Assembly (NCBI GenBank): GCA_963932465.1
Contig: OZ010787.1
Coordinates: forward strand, 12,273,284 to 12,337,283
DNA: 64,000 nucleotides
Origin: Maratus speciosus
Taxonomy: Eukaryota; Arthropoda; Arachnida; Araneae; Salticidae
Direction of reading: 5' to 3'
The position numbers were made by a program, and so were the translations under genes. Positions 47,567 through 58,365 of the stretch are shown one piece after another. Each line of letters begins with the position of its first letter. Within the stretch, counting starts at the first letter, position 1. The notes beneath the pieces were generated by a model that was given only the letters and a program-made list of their open reading frames with translations, did no database searches and had not been told where the DNA came from.

Positions 47567-47684
47567 TTAGATGTAAATTCCCAACTGAGCGAAAAATGTC
47601 CGGACCAGGATTTGAACCAGGGATCTTTCGGCTGAAGCCACCAATGCTCTATACCCTTTCGCCCAATTGTAAATTTACATCTAA
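47567..47684 (-). mobile_element. 118-bp inverted-repeat element with a tRNA-like core
   Basis: The ends are TTAGATGTAAATT on both sides, continuing inward to CCAACTGAGCGAAA and CAATTGGGCGAAA. Read on the minus strand, the core contains GGTATAGAGCATTGG (A-box-like), a possible anticodon stem TTGGT/GCCGA around the loop GGCTTCA, and GGTTCAAATCC (B box) in a CCTGG-TTCAAAT-CCTGG arm. GGGCGAA near the 5' end can pair with TTCGCTC near the 3' end, but ten extra bases separate that stem from the T arm, so it is not a functional tRNA. It may be a SINE head or pseudogene captured between inverted repeats. Confidence 0.6.
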
Positions 47685-47751
47685 TATGATTTATTTACCA
47701 ATTAGAATAATTGTGTTAAAATTAATCTAGTATTGATATATTAATTGGAAC

Positions 47752-48225
47752 AAGTCGGAAATTATACGTCAAGCGTGGTAAATGAGGTGCGTTTGTACTA
47801 TAACTAGTTTTATAAATATTCAGATCTTGCTGCAATAGCTGTTGCATTCTTATGCAAAATTGCATGAATACAAAATTTATTACGATTATATATATTAAAT
47901 TCAGTAATACGGAAGTAATAGGACGTCATCACCATGGCAACCTAGAATCATTACCTATCATGGGATGTCAATGAATTAATTACGTATGATAGGATTTAAT
48001 AGAATGAAGAAAACTTTTAGTAATATCGTTTTAAGTTTTGATTCGATTTTTATAGAATTTGAAATGACTCGACAAAATTCTAAAAAGATTATATATATTA
48101 AATTTCAAGCCATTCGGTTGGGTAGTTTTTGTGCTGTTATGCGCCGACAGATGGACAGACAGACGGATGGACCAGACGATGACTATTGGTACTTCGTATG
48201 TATATAATTACAAACGCACCTAAAA
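47752..48225 (+). repeat. Dispersed repeat (copy 2 of 2)
   Basis: Direct-orientation partner of 28395-28830. The 3' part keeps GACAGATGGACAGACAGACG and ends at CGCACCTAAAA. The open frame at 47986-48207 is a translation of the repeat. Confidence 0.8.
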
Positions 48226-48239
48226 CGGCATAAGGTGGG

Positions 48240-49500
48240 TTGACAAAAGCACATATCAATTATTCAATGCATTTTTTCATTTTTAAAATGTTTGGAATCA
48301 GCCATCCTACATTTAAAATAGAACTTAAGTTTGATTATAGTACGAGTATTAAAATATGGCTTAAAAGTTAATATACTTTTAAGTACTTTTAGTATGATAT
48401 TGAATTTTGGGTAACAATATCTATTTCAGATTTTACAATTGTCGTACAAAGGAAAATATCGCGATAAAGGCTCTCGAAAAGTAGTAGAAACATGTATTAT
48501 AATAACAAAACGGACATGAATACGTAAGTAGAATCTTCATTAAGAACAACTAATATCTTTTATTTTTGCAGTTATTACTATCTCACAAGAAATGCTCTAT
48601 AAATATAAATTTTCAGCTTCCAACAGAGGAAGCAATACTAAATTACCTCCAGAAGATGTAATTCAGAAAAAATATGATTACAATGTTTTCTTCAATAATA
48701 TATATATGTATATATATATATTTCCTTTTTCAGAAATAAAACAAATCTATCATTAAAAATATGGATCTTGATTTAAAATTTTAATGAATCGTAACTTTGA
48801 TGCTTAAAATTGTTTTTATTTATTTTTATCGTTTATTAATTAAATTAAATTAAATTATTGACATTTTAGTTTCAATTGGTAAAACGAATTTATTTTTCAT
48901 ATTATTATTTAACAAGTGGGTAAGTGTAATCGCAGATCACAAAGAGAGGGTTTCGTTTAATACGTCTTCTAAAACACTTATCCTTAAATTAATAAATCAA
49001 AATTGTTAATTCATATTTATTAAAATAAATGGTAGCACCATTATATTTAATTTTAAAATAAATAAAAAAATACATTTTAATCAAATTAAAAATATTAAAA
49101 TAAAATTATTTCAAAATGATTAAAAAATCCGAATATTTTTAAATTCATCAATTTTAAAAATTTAGCGGAGATATAAATAAAAAATTATAATTTTAAAGGC
49201 AAAAATTGTTTAAAACATATTTAAAAAGTTGAAATAATTCAGTGTAAAAAACATATTAATTCTTTCACTTTTCAAAAACTCACTAGATGGTGCCAAAAAA
49301 GAACGGTAACATATATTAAAATTCGAAAAAAAAAAAAAGGCCTTTTAATTCGTCAAGAATGGATATAAATAACTTGAAAAAAAAATGTCCAAAAGAAGCG
49401 TATTATTTCAAAAAAATTACCAGTAGATGGTAGCACCAAACGAAAAAATCATGGGAATTCAATATTTATTCCTCTGACATCAATCAGTTTTTAAAAGTTT
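48240..49500. other. No gene seen
   Basis: Very AT-rich. CTAGATGGTGCCAAA near 49284 and GTAGATGGTAGCACCAAA near 49421 are a short repeated phrase of unknown meaning. Confidence 0.4.
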
Positions 49501-49534
49501 AATTGTTTTTATTTGGGATTTTTCCTTATCAATT

Positions 49535-49985
49535 TTTTGGGGGTGGGGCGACACACAATACTTTGTAAATTTATTTTTAAAAGGAAATTCCGCTACAATA
49601 ATTACAAATTTAAGTTCAAAAAATTTCAATGCAATTCCGTTTTTAACCCCTTGAGGTACAAGCAATTACGTTTGTGTAATGCTGAATTCCCACCGGAAAT
49701 TTAGAAAAAACAAATTTCAAAATAAGGGAACGCAATTTTCCGACTTTTTTCCACCGAAGTTAGAAAAGTAAAATTTCATAAATTTTTTCTTGTGCAAATC
49801 TTCATTAATCGTAGGTGGGATAAAATATATCTCACCGCCCCTAAAGGGGTTAAAATGCTTATTCCTTTTCTTTTTGGGGTGGGTGGAGGTAGGAACACAA
49901 ATACTTCGCAAATTTACTTTTAAAAAGAAATTTCGCAAAAATATTACAAATTTAAGTTTGAAAAAATTCAGCTTAATCGGCAGGA
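49535..49985. repeat. ~110-bp direct repeat pair
   Basis: GGGGTGGG-AC-CACAATACTT, TTACAAATTTAAGTT and AAAAAATTTCA blocks at about 49535-49645 recur at about 49875-49985. Opposite-strand open frames here arise from this pair. Confidence 0.75.
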
Positions 49986-50043
49986 TTAGAACTGAGGTCA
50001 TTCTGCATACGAACCTCACCAACTGAGCTATAACTTTCAGCTG
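49968..50043 (-). ncRNA. tRNA-like sequence (SINE head or tRNA pseudogene)
   Basis: On the minus strand, TTATAGCTCAGTTGGTGAGG is a near-perfect tRNA D-arm/A box, and AGTTCTAATCCTGC follows at B-box distance. The acceptor and T stems do not pair well, so it is probably a SINE head or a decayed tRNA. It overlaps the edge of the direct repeat. Confidence 0.5.
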
Positions 50044-50044
50044 A

Positions 50045-50620
50045 AATTAAGATTATGTAATGCAGAAATGGTCGAATTCATAAAAAATCTAATAATATTA
50101 GAATTTTTCTAAATTTTATGAATTTCGGGAGGACAGGGGGTATTCAACTCTATGTTTAAAACTATGTTTCAACTCTATGTTTAAAAAATTTCAAGTCTGT
50201 AAATAGTTTCCGAGTACGAGCCTGTGACGTACGGGCAGGCACAGAAGCGAGACTATAAGGGTTTCGTGGGATGAACGAAACTCCCCAAAATGGTGTTCGA
50301 TTGGTATTAAGCCCTTTGTATTTTAAGATTTTTTATGGCTGTTAAAGTATGATCCCAATTAATATAACATCCAGCTTATTACAACAATTTGCCTTGGAAA
50401 AGTGGCCATTCTACTGAGCGAACTTTGGCTGTATATATTTTAATTCATACAATGTATCTGAATTGTTACAGAAAATATATATATTTATTTACAAGCTTTT
50501 ATTTAACTTCACCTGCGTGTCCGTTCGCCTCAAATCTTGCAATCCAGTTTTATAACGCTTCCTGTACTACAATGACCTAATTTTCAGTAATGTGACGTAT
50601 TACACAACAATACAATATTC

Positions 50621-50657
<37 letters not shown>

Positions 50658-50766
50658 AAATTTGCCTCCGCCACCACTCGGAGAACGAAAAGATTTGTCC
50701 AATAACGTAACAATCCAGTACGTAAATGTCATTGATTGCTTCAGAAGTCGAGAGGCGGTTGCACAA
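50045..50766. other. No gene seen; long poly-A
   Basis: An A-run of about 37 near 50619-50655. Open frames across it (poly-Phe on the minus strand) are artefacts. Confidence 0.5.
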
Positions 50767-51105
50767 ACCATCACATCATCGAGTTGACCTCTGAAATTCT
50801 AGGATTAGTTAAAACTCGATTTGCATATTAAAATGCAACTGGTCTGCCAAGTGATATCTTGGTGCAAAACATCTGCAAACCCGATTTTAGGGGTTGACTG
50901 GTTAGCTTAACATTGTGTTTTCCTGCTCTCAGTCCTCCATGTTTTCATAATTTTAGGTGAAGGAAAACCTACGGATCAATCACTAAAATCCGGTCTGTAG
51001 GTAGATTCCACCAAGATATGACTTGGTAGACCAGTTGCATTTTAATATACTAATCGAGTTCTCTCTGTCTTGAAATTTTAGCCGTCAACTCGATGATGTG
51101 ATGGT
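50767..51105. mobile_element. ~340-bp element with ~130-bp inverted arms
   Basis: ACCATCACATCATCGAGTTG at the left pairs with the identical sequence read inward from the right. AAATGCAACTGGTCTGCCAA and AAATGCAACTGGTCTACCAA are shared further in, as are GATATCTTGGTG / CATATCTTGGTG. No coding region. The target duplication is not clear. Confidence 0.8.
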
Positions 51106-51364
51106 CTGCTGCAGCATCTTTCAGTTCCGAACAGTGTGGGAATGGATGTGAATTCGATCCTCACAAGGACGTTTATCGATTTTTTTTTTTTTTCTTGCCA
51201 GGAAGCTGGATTTAAAATTGTGCATCCATTTTTTTTTTTTTTTTTTTTTTAACAAACTTATCAAAAAAAAAAAAAAAAACCCACTCGCAATTTGATTTAT
51301 TTCTTTTAAAAAAGGTATTTATTTCAATTAATTGCCCTTCAACATTTTTTTACCTTTTAGTACA
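51106..51364. other. Poly-T/poly-A rich junction with a B-box-like hairpin
   Basis: GTGAATTCGATCCTCAC near 51149 resembles a tRNA T arm, and T-runs and an A-run follow. Possibly a degraded SINE. No gene. Confidence 0.35.
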
Positions 51365-52355
51365 TTATAGTAAAAGCTTGTCCTTGAAAGAATTCTGTTA
51401 CATAAAAGGTCAACGGGGAAAAACTGTTTGCAGCGTATTTTAGTTCTGTTACCACTATTTCAAATATAATGAAATTGATACAAATTACTGAAGCTTATTA
51501 CAAGATGATTGTAGTATAACATGATATGCATAGCATTTATCGTTCATTTACAGGTACACATAAAAGATTCGGATACAGTACTGTATCCGAAGTATTGTCT
51601 ATTAGCGATAATTACTGGAAGTGACGATTTCATTTATGGTATGTGTGTTTAATAAATTTTTGCTTACTATGTAGTGTGTATAAATCCTATAGATCATATT
51701 CAGGGCTACGCAAAAGAATTCGTAAGCGTTGCGGAGTATCAGCGTGAGTGGCTTAAAGACGGCTTGTAATTGAGTTATGCGCTATCAAGTTGAACTCTAT
51801 TTAGTATACTAAAATATGTTTGTATAAGATATATAAAATCAATTACAGGGCCACGCAAAAAACTGGATACATGGCCTTCTAGGGAAGATAATGTCTAGAA
51901 GTGTGATTTCAATAGTTTTAACAATGTTTTAGCCTGAATTAAATTTTAGCTTAATATTTGGCGCTTATAAAAATTTATTGGTAATATACAGGGCTATACA
52001 AAAGAATTCAAGTCTGTTTTTTCATATTGATAGAAATTGCTGAGGGTGAATTTTCAACCTATTATGCATTTTCTTACTCTAAGTTTTAGCATACAATGTA
52101 GAATATATAGAATATTTGTAGGTTAAGTACAGGGCTGCACAAAAGAATTGGACTATTTTCCCAGCAACGGACGGTAATTTCTGAAATCTGGTTTTCAAAT
52201 GTGTCATGCCTTTTCTATAATGTTTAATTAGATTTTTTTTTTTTTTTTACCTTTTTGAACAGCGAAGTTTCGTTAAAGAATTCTGGAAGTGTTGTAAAAC
52301 GTGTTTCATAATTTATGGGGGGGGGGGGGGGCTTGATGCATGGTTTTCTTTCTTG
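51365..52355 (+). repeat. Long repeat family, copy 3 (5' truncated)
   Basis: Lacks the AACACTTT head. It starts within the second subunit and continues with ACAGGTACACATAAAAGATT, CAGGGCTACGCAAAAGAATT, CAGGGCTATACAAAAGAATT and CAGGGCTGCACAAAAGAATT. It ends at GCATGGTTTTCTTTCTTGT. A G-run of about 14 interrupts the tail. Confidence 0.85.
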
Positions 52356-52446
52356 TTTACTTATGATTTATATCGCTTCAAAACGAAAGAAATCCGACCA
52401 TTGGCTCTAATTTCATTTTTAATTGGTGTAAAAAATAATGTACATT

Positions 52447-52485
52447 TTTTAACACATTCCAACATTGTTGAGAAGCGTTTATGAC
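52447..52485 (+). repeat. Isolated head of the long repeat
   Basis: AACACATTCCAACATTGTTG followed by AGCGTTTATGA is the opening of the long repeat. It breaks off at once into the TGACGTCA-rich sequence. Confidence 0.6.
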
Positions 52486-52815
52486 CACCCTCATAGCATG
52501 CATGGTCACGGTGACGTCGTTGTGACGTCACTGTAAGTCACTGTGGTCACGTCACATCTGTGACCAAAATGCCACCACTCAGTGATGTCACATTGTGACT
52601 GAGATTTGAACTTCTTAGAAAATTTTAAAAAATTACGAAAATTCTTTAAAACATGTTATTTACTGTAAAATTATATTTTTCTGGCAATTAAAAAAAATTG
52701 TGACGTCACTGTTATGTCACTGCTATGTAACGTACGTCACGTCACATATGTGACAAAAAACTTATCATATTATAAGTCACAGTGTGACAAAAATATGAAC
52801 TTCAAAAATCTTTGA
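52486..52815. repeat. TGACGTCA-rich repeat, copy 1
   Basis: Contains two exact TGACGTCA octamers and many GTCAC/GTGAC half-sites (for example GTGACGTCACTGTAAGTCAC). It pairs as a diverged inverted repeat with 58020-58345. TGACGTCA is the CREB/ATF consensus, but in a repeat this may only reflect internal palindromes. Confidence 0.7.
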
Positions 52816-54852
52816 AAATGAAGAGAAATATTTTAAACAGTCGCGAGTTACAGCGGCATAAGGAATGAAAATATATTAGTGGATAGCAAATGGTAAATTC
52901 TGTCACTAAAGGGGAGGGGGGGGGGGGCATAATAAATAAAGTGCACGATAGAAGCATTAATAAACTAAATTTTCAGGCTATATTTTATCAATTTAATATC
53001 TAAGACAGTGAATGTATACTTTTCATGATTTTAATTTTATCTAGCATTTGGATAATATATTTAGAATTAGGAATAATAATTTGATACACTTTACATATTT
53101 AGTTTGCTGGGAGGAAATTTCTTTCTTTCTTTCTTTTTTTACCGACCAGGATTATTCGAAACACTTCTGTGGTTTCAAACTAAAAATTTTCTATTACAGT
53201 TAAATCTGCACCTTTTAATGAGCACGTAGAAAGAGTCTTCAGAATTTAGTCATCTATGCATTTCTTGCTTTAGAATATTTTTATAATTCGTATTCAAGTC
53301 ATAAATTCTACTTCTTTCAGACATTTTAAATAAAATTAGCATTTTCCGAAAATAAAAGAAATATACAAATTTTGTGCAAAACAAAATTTACTTTAAAAAA
53401 AAAAGAAAAAAAAAGGGGGGGGGGTCGTTATTACCATTAAATTTATTTTTACACCTTTTAAAAATTTAAACAATGTTTTATCTAATAAACTCTAATTATG
53501 AATATTATTATTATAATTATTTAGAAAAAAGGACCTTTACAATACATTTTAACTTGAATTATTTGGTACGGATAAAAAGAAAAGGTTAAATACATTGGAC
53601 ATTTCTTCCAATACAAATTTTAATTAACGATACTTTCAGAAAATTACTGCGCATTCATGTTCCACATGTCTTGTATAGAAAAACAAATAATTTGTAACAG
53701 AACATCTGCTTAGAAATCGTCTGCCCACAGAAAAATAAATATGAGAAGACGCGGGAAATAGTTCACTGTTTTTAGAATACCACCACGTCTACAACACTTT
53801 AAGATAAGGAAATGACCAATTTAGGATACACGGATATTAATGGAACGTATACGTATATGTAAGTCTTATTTAATTTAAATATTTTATTCCTGATTTGTAT
53901 GGGTTAAATAGTTTTATGTTATATTTGTAAGAGACTGATCTTTAACTGTCAGAAGCGATATTTTCCAATTCGATAACTGTAAAGAAAAATATCTTAATCT
54001 GCCATCGCTTTAAAAAAAAAAAAAAAAAAACGCAGAGACTGATTTATGCCTACATTCATACTGGAATTAATATAAACATTAATTTACTCCTACTTGAGAT
54101 TGAAAATGTATGGGACGACAATGATTTGGAATTATTTTATCGGATTCTTACTATTTTTTTTATTACTAATACTTATAGTTATTATTATTTTGGGGTTAAA
54201 TATGATGTTCGATTATCATGAGATTACGAAACTGTTTCAGATTAGAAATTAACATTATAGTACTGGGACATTACATATTTTTACATATTATATCATTTTT
54301 ACATATTACAGTAGTGAAACATTTGAAAGAATTTTCTTTTAGTGCTAATAATATTTTAAATTATCTTTTAAAATCCTAAATCTTCAAACCAATGTTTTCA
54401 GATTTAACATTTGCCAAAATTATAAAATAATAGGAATTCCTTATATCATATGGAAATATTTTTGAGATATTGTTAAATCTAATAATGCATTTAATTTATC
54501 TATTGTAGTTTGCTGTTGTTTAATAGTACAATTATAAATACTAATTATTATTTTTAGTGTTTTTCAAATTGGTATATTTATTTTTTTAAATTGTATGTAA
54601 GCATTTTTTCTGTTTGTGATTTTAATCAAACATTTAATTATAGACATTCTGAATCGGTTATTAAATTTTCTTCTATAGTAAATTAATTTTCTATGTTTAT
54701 GATACGCGTAATTAGTGGCACTAAAAAGTAAAATATGATATTTAAGCATTGAAATAAAGTGTTTTTCATGCCTGATAGGAAGTTATAGATTAAACTGCTT
54801 TAGTATATATTTTTTTAAAGTTCATATAATACAGGATACATAATATAGGACA
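52816..54852. other. No gene seen
   Basis: AT-rich with simple runs: a G-run near 52913, (TTTC)n near 53123 and an A/G-run near 53398. Nothing recognisable as coding or RNA. Confidence 0.45.
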
Positions 54853-55963
54853 CAAGTTGAAAAGTGCTTATGACTTCGGTCTGTCTCTCCGTCTCTCCGT
54901 CTAGCAATCTGTCCGCACTCTAACTCTCGAAAATATACTCGGATTGCCCTTAAATTTTTGGATGTTATTGACGTTTACCATAGCACGGTACCTATTTGTA
55001 ATGAAGTTTGTAGCATGCTTTGTTCATTTACAGGGACAGCCAAAAGTTTTCCGTTACATTACGGCCTATGGGAAAAAATCGTTTCAAATGATTTTTAATG
55101 ATTTTACGCACGCTTTCAAACAGAATAAAATTTATATGCACTTATGAAGTGCACTAAAATATGCATTCTGTTGACTATGCGATGCAAAGAATAGTTATTG
55201 TTCATTTACAGGGCTAAAAAAGGAATTCAAATACATAATGATATAGGGGTGGAGGGAATTGTTTGCGGCATACTTTAATTATGTTAATCTATTTCATATA
55301 TAATGAAATTGATATACGTCTCTGAGGTTTACTTTTACTTATTTCATGTATGATACGCAGTGCATAGCATTTACAGGGCCATACAAAAGATTTCAGATAC
55401 TATATTCTATCCGAAGTACTGTACAGTAGCGATGATTGCTGTAAATGCATTTTTAATTATGATATGCTCTTTTATGATTCACTATATTTATGCATAGTAT
55501 ATGGTGCATATAAATGCTATAATTCCTATACAAGGCTACACAAAAGTATTCGTAAGGATTACTGGGTATGGGCGCAAATTGCTTAAAGGTGGTTTTTAAA
55601 TGAGTTATGCTTTTTTTTTGCTGAACTGCATTTAATTTACCAAGAAATGTTTGTAGAATATAGATAAAATGATATACAGGGTCACGTAAAGAATTGGATA
55701 CATGGCCGTCTATATATTATAATTTCTGGAAATGTGATTTCAGCAGCTTTAAGAGTGTCTTAGTTTGAATAAAATTTTAACTAAATAGTGGCGTGTAATA
55801 AAGATTCTAGGTAAACTACAGGGTTGTACAAACGTATTCAAGTATGTTTCCATTCATTAGTATAAATTGCTGAAAAAGAATTTCAACCTGTTAGGCGTTT
55901 TCTTGCTAAACTAAATTTCCCCATAATGAAGGGAACGAATATTTTTTTCCAACTGGATTAAAT

Positions 55964-56020
55964 CATATTCAAGGCTGGAGTAGCACAGTTGAAGACTGTG
56001 CTACTCCAGCCTTGAATATG
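55964..56020. repeat. Perfect 26-bp hairpin
   Basis: CATATTCAAGGCTGGAGTAG-CACAGT is followed by a 5-base loop (TGAAG) and its exact complement. The hairpin sits in a ~100-bp insertion flanked by near-identical CTAAATTTYCCCAT stretches. A perfect stem in otherwise decayed DNA implies a recent origin. It is shorter than a normal animal pre-miRNA. Confidence 0.9.
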
Positions 56021-56053
56021 AATACTAAATTTTCCCATTATATAGTATATATA

Positions 56054-56630
56054 CACTTAAAAAAATGGGTACTCAAAATTGAGTAAAAAGTACTCAATTT
56101 TAAATGCGTCACATACTCAAAATAGCTCCGATCCAAATGTGCTCAAAGTTGAGAAACGCATGTACTCATTTTTTATTCCATGGTTGTGATCAAATATGAA
56201 TCATTATGTACTGCCACCCCCCCCCCCAAAAAAAACACCTAAAATTTAATGTAAAAATGTACTGACATTTATTTCCAGTTCAAAGTTATTAACAAGAAAT
56301 GTTTAATTGATTATTTATTAAGAAAAATAGCAAAATTCTTAACAAGATACTCAAATCGAATATTTTTATGGCAAGAGCATTATTTCCAAGCACTTTTAAA
56401 TTATTTTTAAAATACTGTGCATAATTTAATATTTACATTAATAAACATCATTTATGCCGCCATAAATGAAATTAACCATTACAGGGTACAAAACTATTCG
56501 TTTGTTTGGATTTGATAACATGTGATGTTTCAAAATAGAGAAAACATAGGTTCATTTTTGATCCAAAAATATTCAATTCGATATGAGTACGTCGGTTTAC
56601 TCATTTTTGAGTACTTCAATTTTTTCAGCG
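56054..56630. mobile_element. 577-bp TA-flanked MITE
   Basis: CACTTAAAAAAATGGGTACT at the left and CGCTGAAAAAATTGAAGTACT-type sequence read inward at the right, then CAAAATTGAGTA / CAAAAATGAGTA. TA lies on both sides. Tc1/mariner-type MITE inserted into long-repeat copy 4. Confidence 0.85.
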
Positions 56631-56873
56631 TATCTACCTACAGATAAAATACAGGGCTGTTCAAAAGAATTGGAAAACATATTTGGCTATGGACGGTAAC
56701 TGCTGAAATCAGTTTTTCAAATGTTTTATGCGTTTTCGAAAATGTTTACTTAGTTATCTTATTTACGTCATTTCCCTAAATTACGATGTCTTGTTAAAGC
56801 ATTCAGAAAGTGTTGTAAAGTATTTTATAATTTATGCTTAACGCATGATTTTTCTTACTCGTTTTTTTTTTCT

Positions 56874-57269
56874 ATTTCCCAGATCAGTCTTTTCCTATAA
56901 AACATACCAAATCTATTTAGCTCATATTCACAAAATACAATATACACGGGAATAAAAAATTTAAATAAATATCGCTTATCATACCGCTCTATAAATAATA
57001 GTTGTATTAATATCCGTTAGTCTCCATGTTCGTATTTAATAAAGCAATGACAAATCACAACAAATTAAAAAACTTACACGTTCTAAATATCAAGCTTGAA
57101 TTCAATATCAAGCATAGAACTTAATAAAAAAATATGTCAGTTCATAAGCATTGTTTTTTAAGTGGAAAAAATTTAAATGTTTTAGAAGAATAGGACTCCA
57201 AAATAGCGATATTTTGCTAAAAAGATAAGATTTTATATTTACAGCAAAAGTTTATTTTGAAATTCATCG
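56874..57269. other. No gene seen
   Basis: AT-rich spacer without recognisable features. Confidence 0.4.
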
Positions 57270-57390
57270 CTGTATTAATACATAGAAATTTTTCCAGAGA
57301 GAATCATTCGCCTTATATAAAATATTTCAAATGAAAATCAAATATCAAATTAATTGCTTAAAAGGCGCAAAGGCCAACATAGTGAAAAAG

Positions 57391-57462
57391 ATTCCATGCC
57401 GGAACTTGAGCCCGGGCCATCAGTATAGCACACTGACATTCTACCGACTAAACCACATGGAA
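57391..57462 (-). tRNA. tRNA-like sequence, anticodon position GCT (probable pseudogene)
   Basis: It folds as a cloverleaf. The acceptor is TTCCATG/CATGGAA (7 of 7 pairs), the D stem is GTTT/GAAT with the loop AGTCGGTA (canonical A, GG, A) and the anticodon stem is TCAGT/ACTGA around GTGCTAT (U33 and A37 present). The T stem CCGGG/TCCGG closes with a G-U. The T loop starts C instead of T. A GCT anticodon would mean Ser, but nuclear Ser tRNAs have a long variable arm, absent here. So it is likely a tRNA-derived repeat rather than a decoding tRNA. Confidence 0.55.
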
Positions 57463-57897
57463 CGACGTCCAGCCTGTAAAATTTCTCACTATTACATGTT
57501 GGCAAGGCTACAAACGCAGCACAAGATGGAATATTTATCGTGAGCCACCGACATCAGGTAAACACGAAACTTAATTAAATCCAACATCGATTGAAACTAT
57601 ATTAATAATCGGAAATTTTTCCAGGGAGAAATATTCGCCTTGCATACAACATTTCAAATTAAAATTGTCTTTTAAGCAATTAATTTGAAATTTGATTTTC
57701 ATTTGAAATATTGTATGCAAGGCGAATGATTCTCTCTGGAAAAATTTCCAAGTATTAATATAATTTCAATCGATGCTGGATTTAATTAAGTTTCGTGTTT
57801 GCATCATGTTGGTGGCTCACGCTAAATATTCCATCTTGTGCTGCGTTTGTAGCCTTGCCAGCATGTAATAGTGAGAAATTTTCCAGCCTGGGTATCG

Positions 57898-57969
57898 TTC
57901 CATGTGATTTAGCCGGTAGAATGTCAGTGCGCTGTACTGATGGCTCGGGTTCGAGTCCCAGCATGGAAT
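57898..57969 (+). tRNA. tRNA-like sequence, second copy (probable pseudogene)
   Basis: Inverted partner of the copy above. Acceptor, D stem (ATTT/GAAT, loop AGCCGGTA) and anticodon stem are intact, and the T loop is a canonical TTCGAGT. The anticodon loop is GCGCTGT, with C in place of U33, and one T-stem pair is a mismatch. The internal promoter boxes look good (GGTTCGAGTCC). Probably a SINE-like or tRNA-derived unit. Confidence 0.55.
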
Positions 57970-58028
57970 CTTTATCACTATTTGCGTCTTTTAAGCAATT
58001 AATTTGAAATTTAATTTTCATTTGAAAT

Positions 58029-58350
58029 CACAGTGTTTATGACAAGTTCGTCACAAATGACACATATTTCACAAATTGGTCACATTGTGACTTCAAAGCA
58101 TTGTCGCTTTCGTCACAGGTTCGTCACAAAGTTAATGCCAAAATAGTCACAAATGACACACTTTTCACAAATTTGTCACACCGTGACTTCACAGAGTGGT
58201 CACAATGTGACGTCATAAACGACCTCTAAAACGGCCATAACGACCTCGCATTCTAGTCATTATGACGTCACATTGACGTCACGTGACGTCACATCTACGG
58301 TCACAAAATCACAGTGTGACTTCAGAACGACGTCGCCGTGACGTCACCAT
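58029..58350. repeat. TGACGTCA-rich repeat, copy 2
   Basis: Five exact TGACGTCA octamers, three of them within about 35 bp (near 58260-58295), plus many TTCGTCACAAA / GTCACAATGTGAC half-sites. Inverted relative to 52486-52815. Confidence 0.75.
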
Positions 58351-58365
58351 GCCTTACGGGCAGTT

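Larger units (their letters stand above)
54853..56873 (+). repeat. Long repeat family, copy 4 (split by insertions)
   Basis: The head reads AAGTTGAAAAGTGCTTATGA, and the subunit starts follow (CAGGGACAGCCAAAAGTTTT and later variants). The series is interrupted before its last subunit by a hairpin insertion and by a TA-flanked MITE. It resumes at TACAGGGCTGTTCAAAAGAA and ends at GCATGATTTTTCTTACTCG. Copy 1 shows the uninterrupted order. Confidence 0.85.
57270..58028. repeat. Inverted repeat with a tRNA-like unit in each arm
   Basis: Two ~360-bp arms face away from a centre near 57650. Shared parts include AATTTTTCCAG-GAGA, GGCGAAT, GCAATTAATTTGAAAT, GCCTTGCCAGCATGTAATAG and a 72-base tRNA-like unit. 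The phrase CTTTTAAGCAATTAATTTGA also flanks the right unit on both sides, about 320 bp apart, so the arms may come from a tandem or dispersed unit. Confidence 0.8.

Noticed and set aside
50577..50774. Poly-Phe containing open frames (also 62633-62833)
   Set aside because: Produced by long A-runs.
57782..58021. Opposite-strand open frames of 70-79 codons in the tRNA-like repeat (also 57331-57543)
   Set aside because: The two arms translate to related peptides only because they are inverted copies; the tRNA-like fold explains the conservation better.
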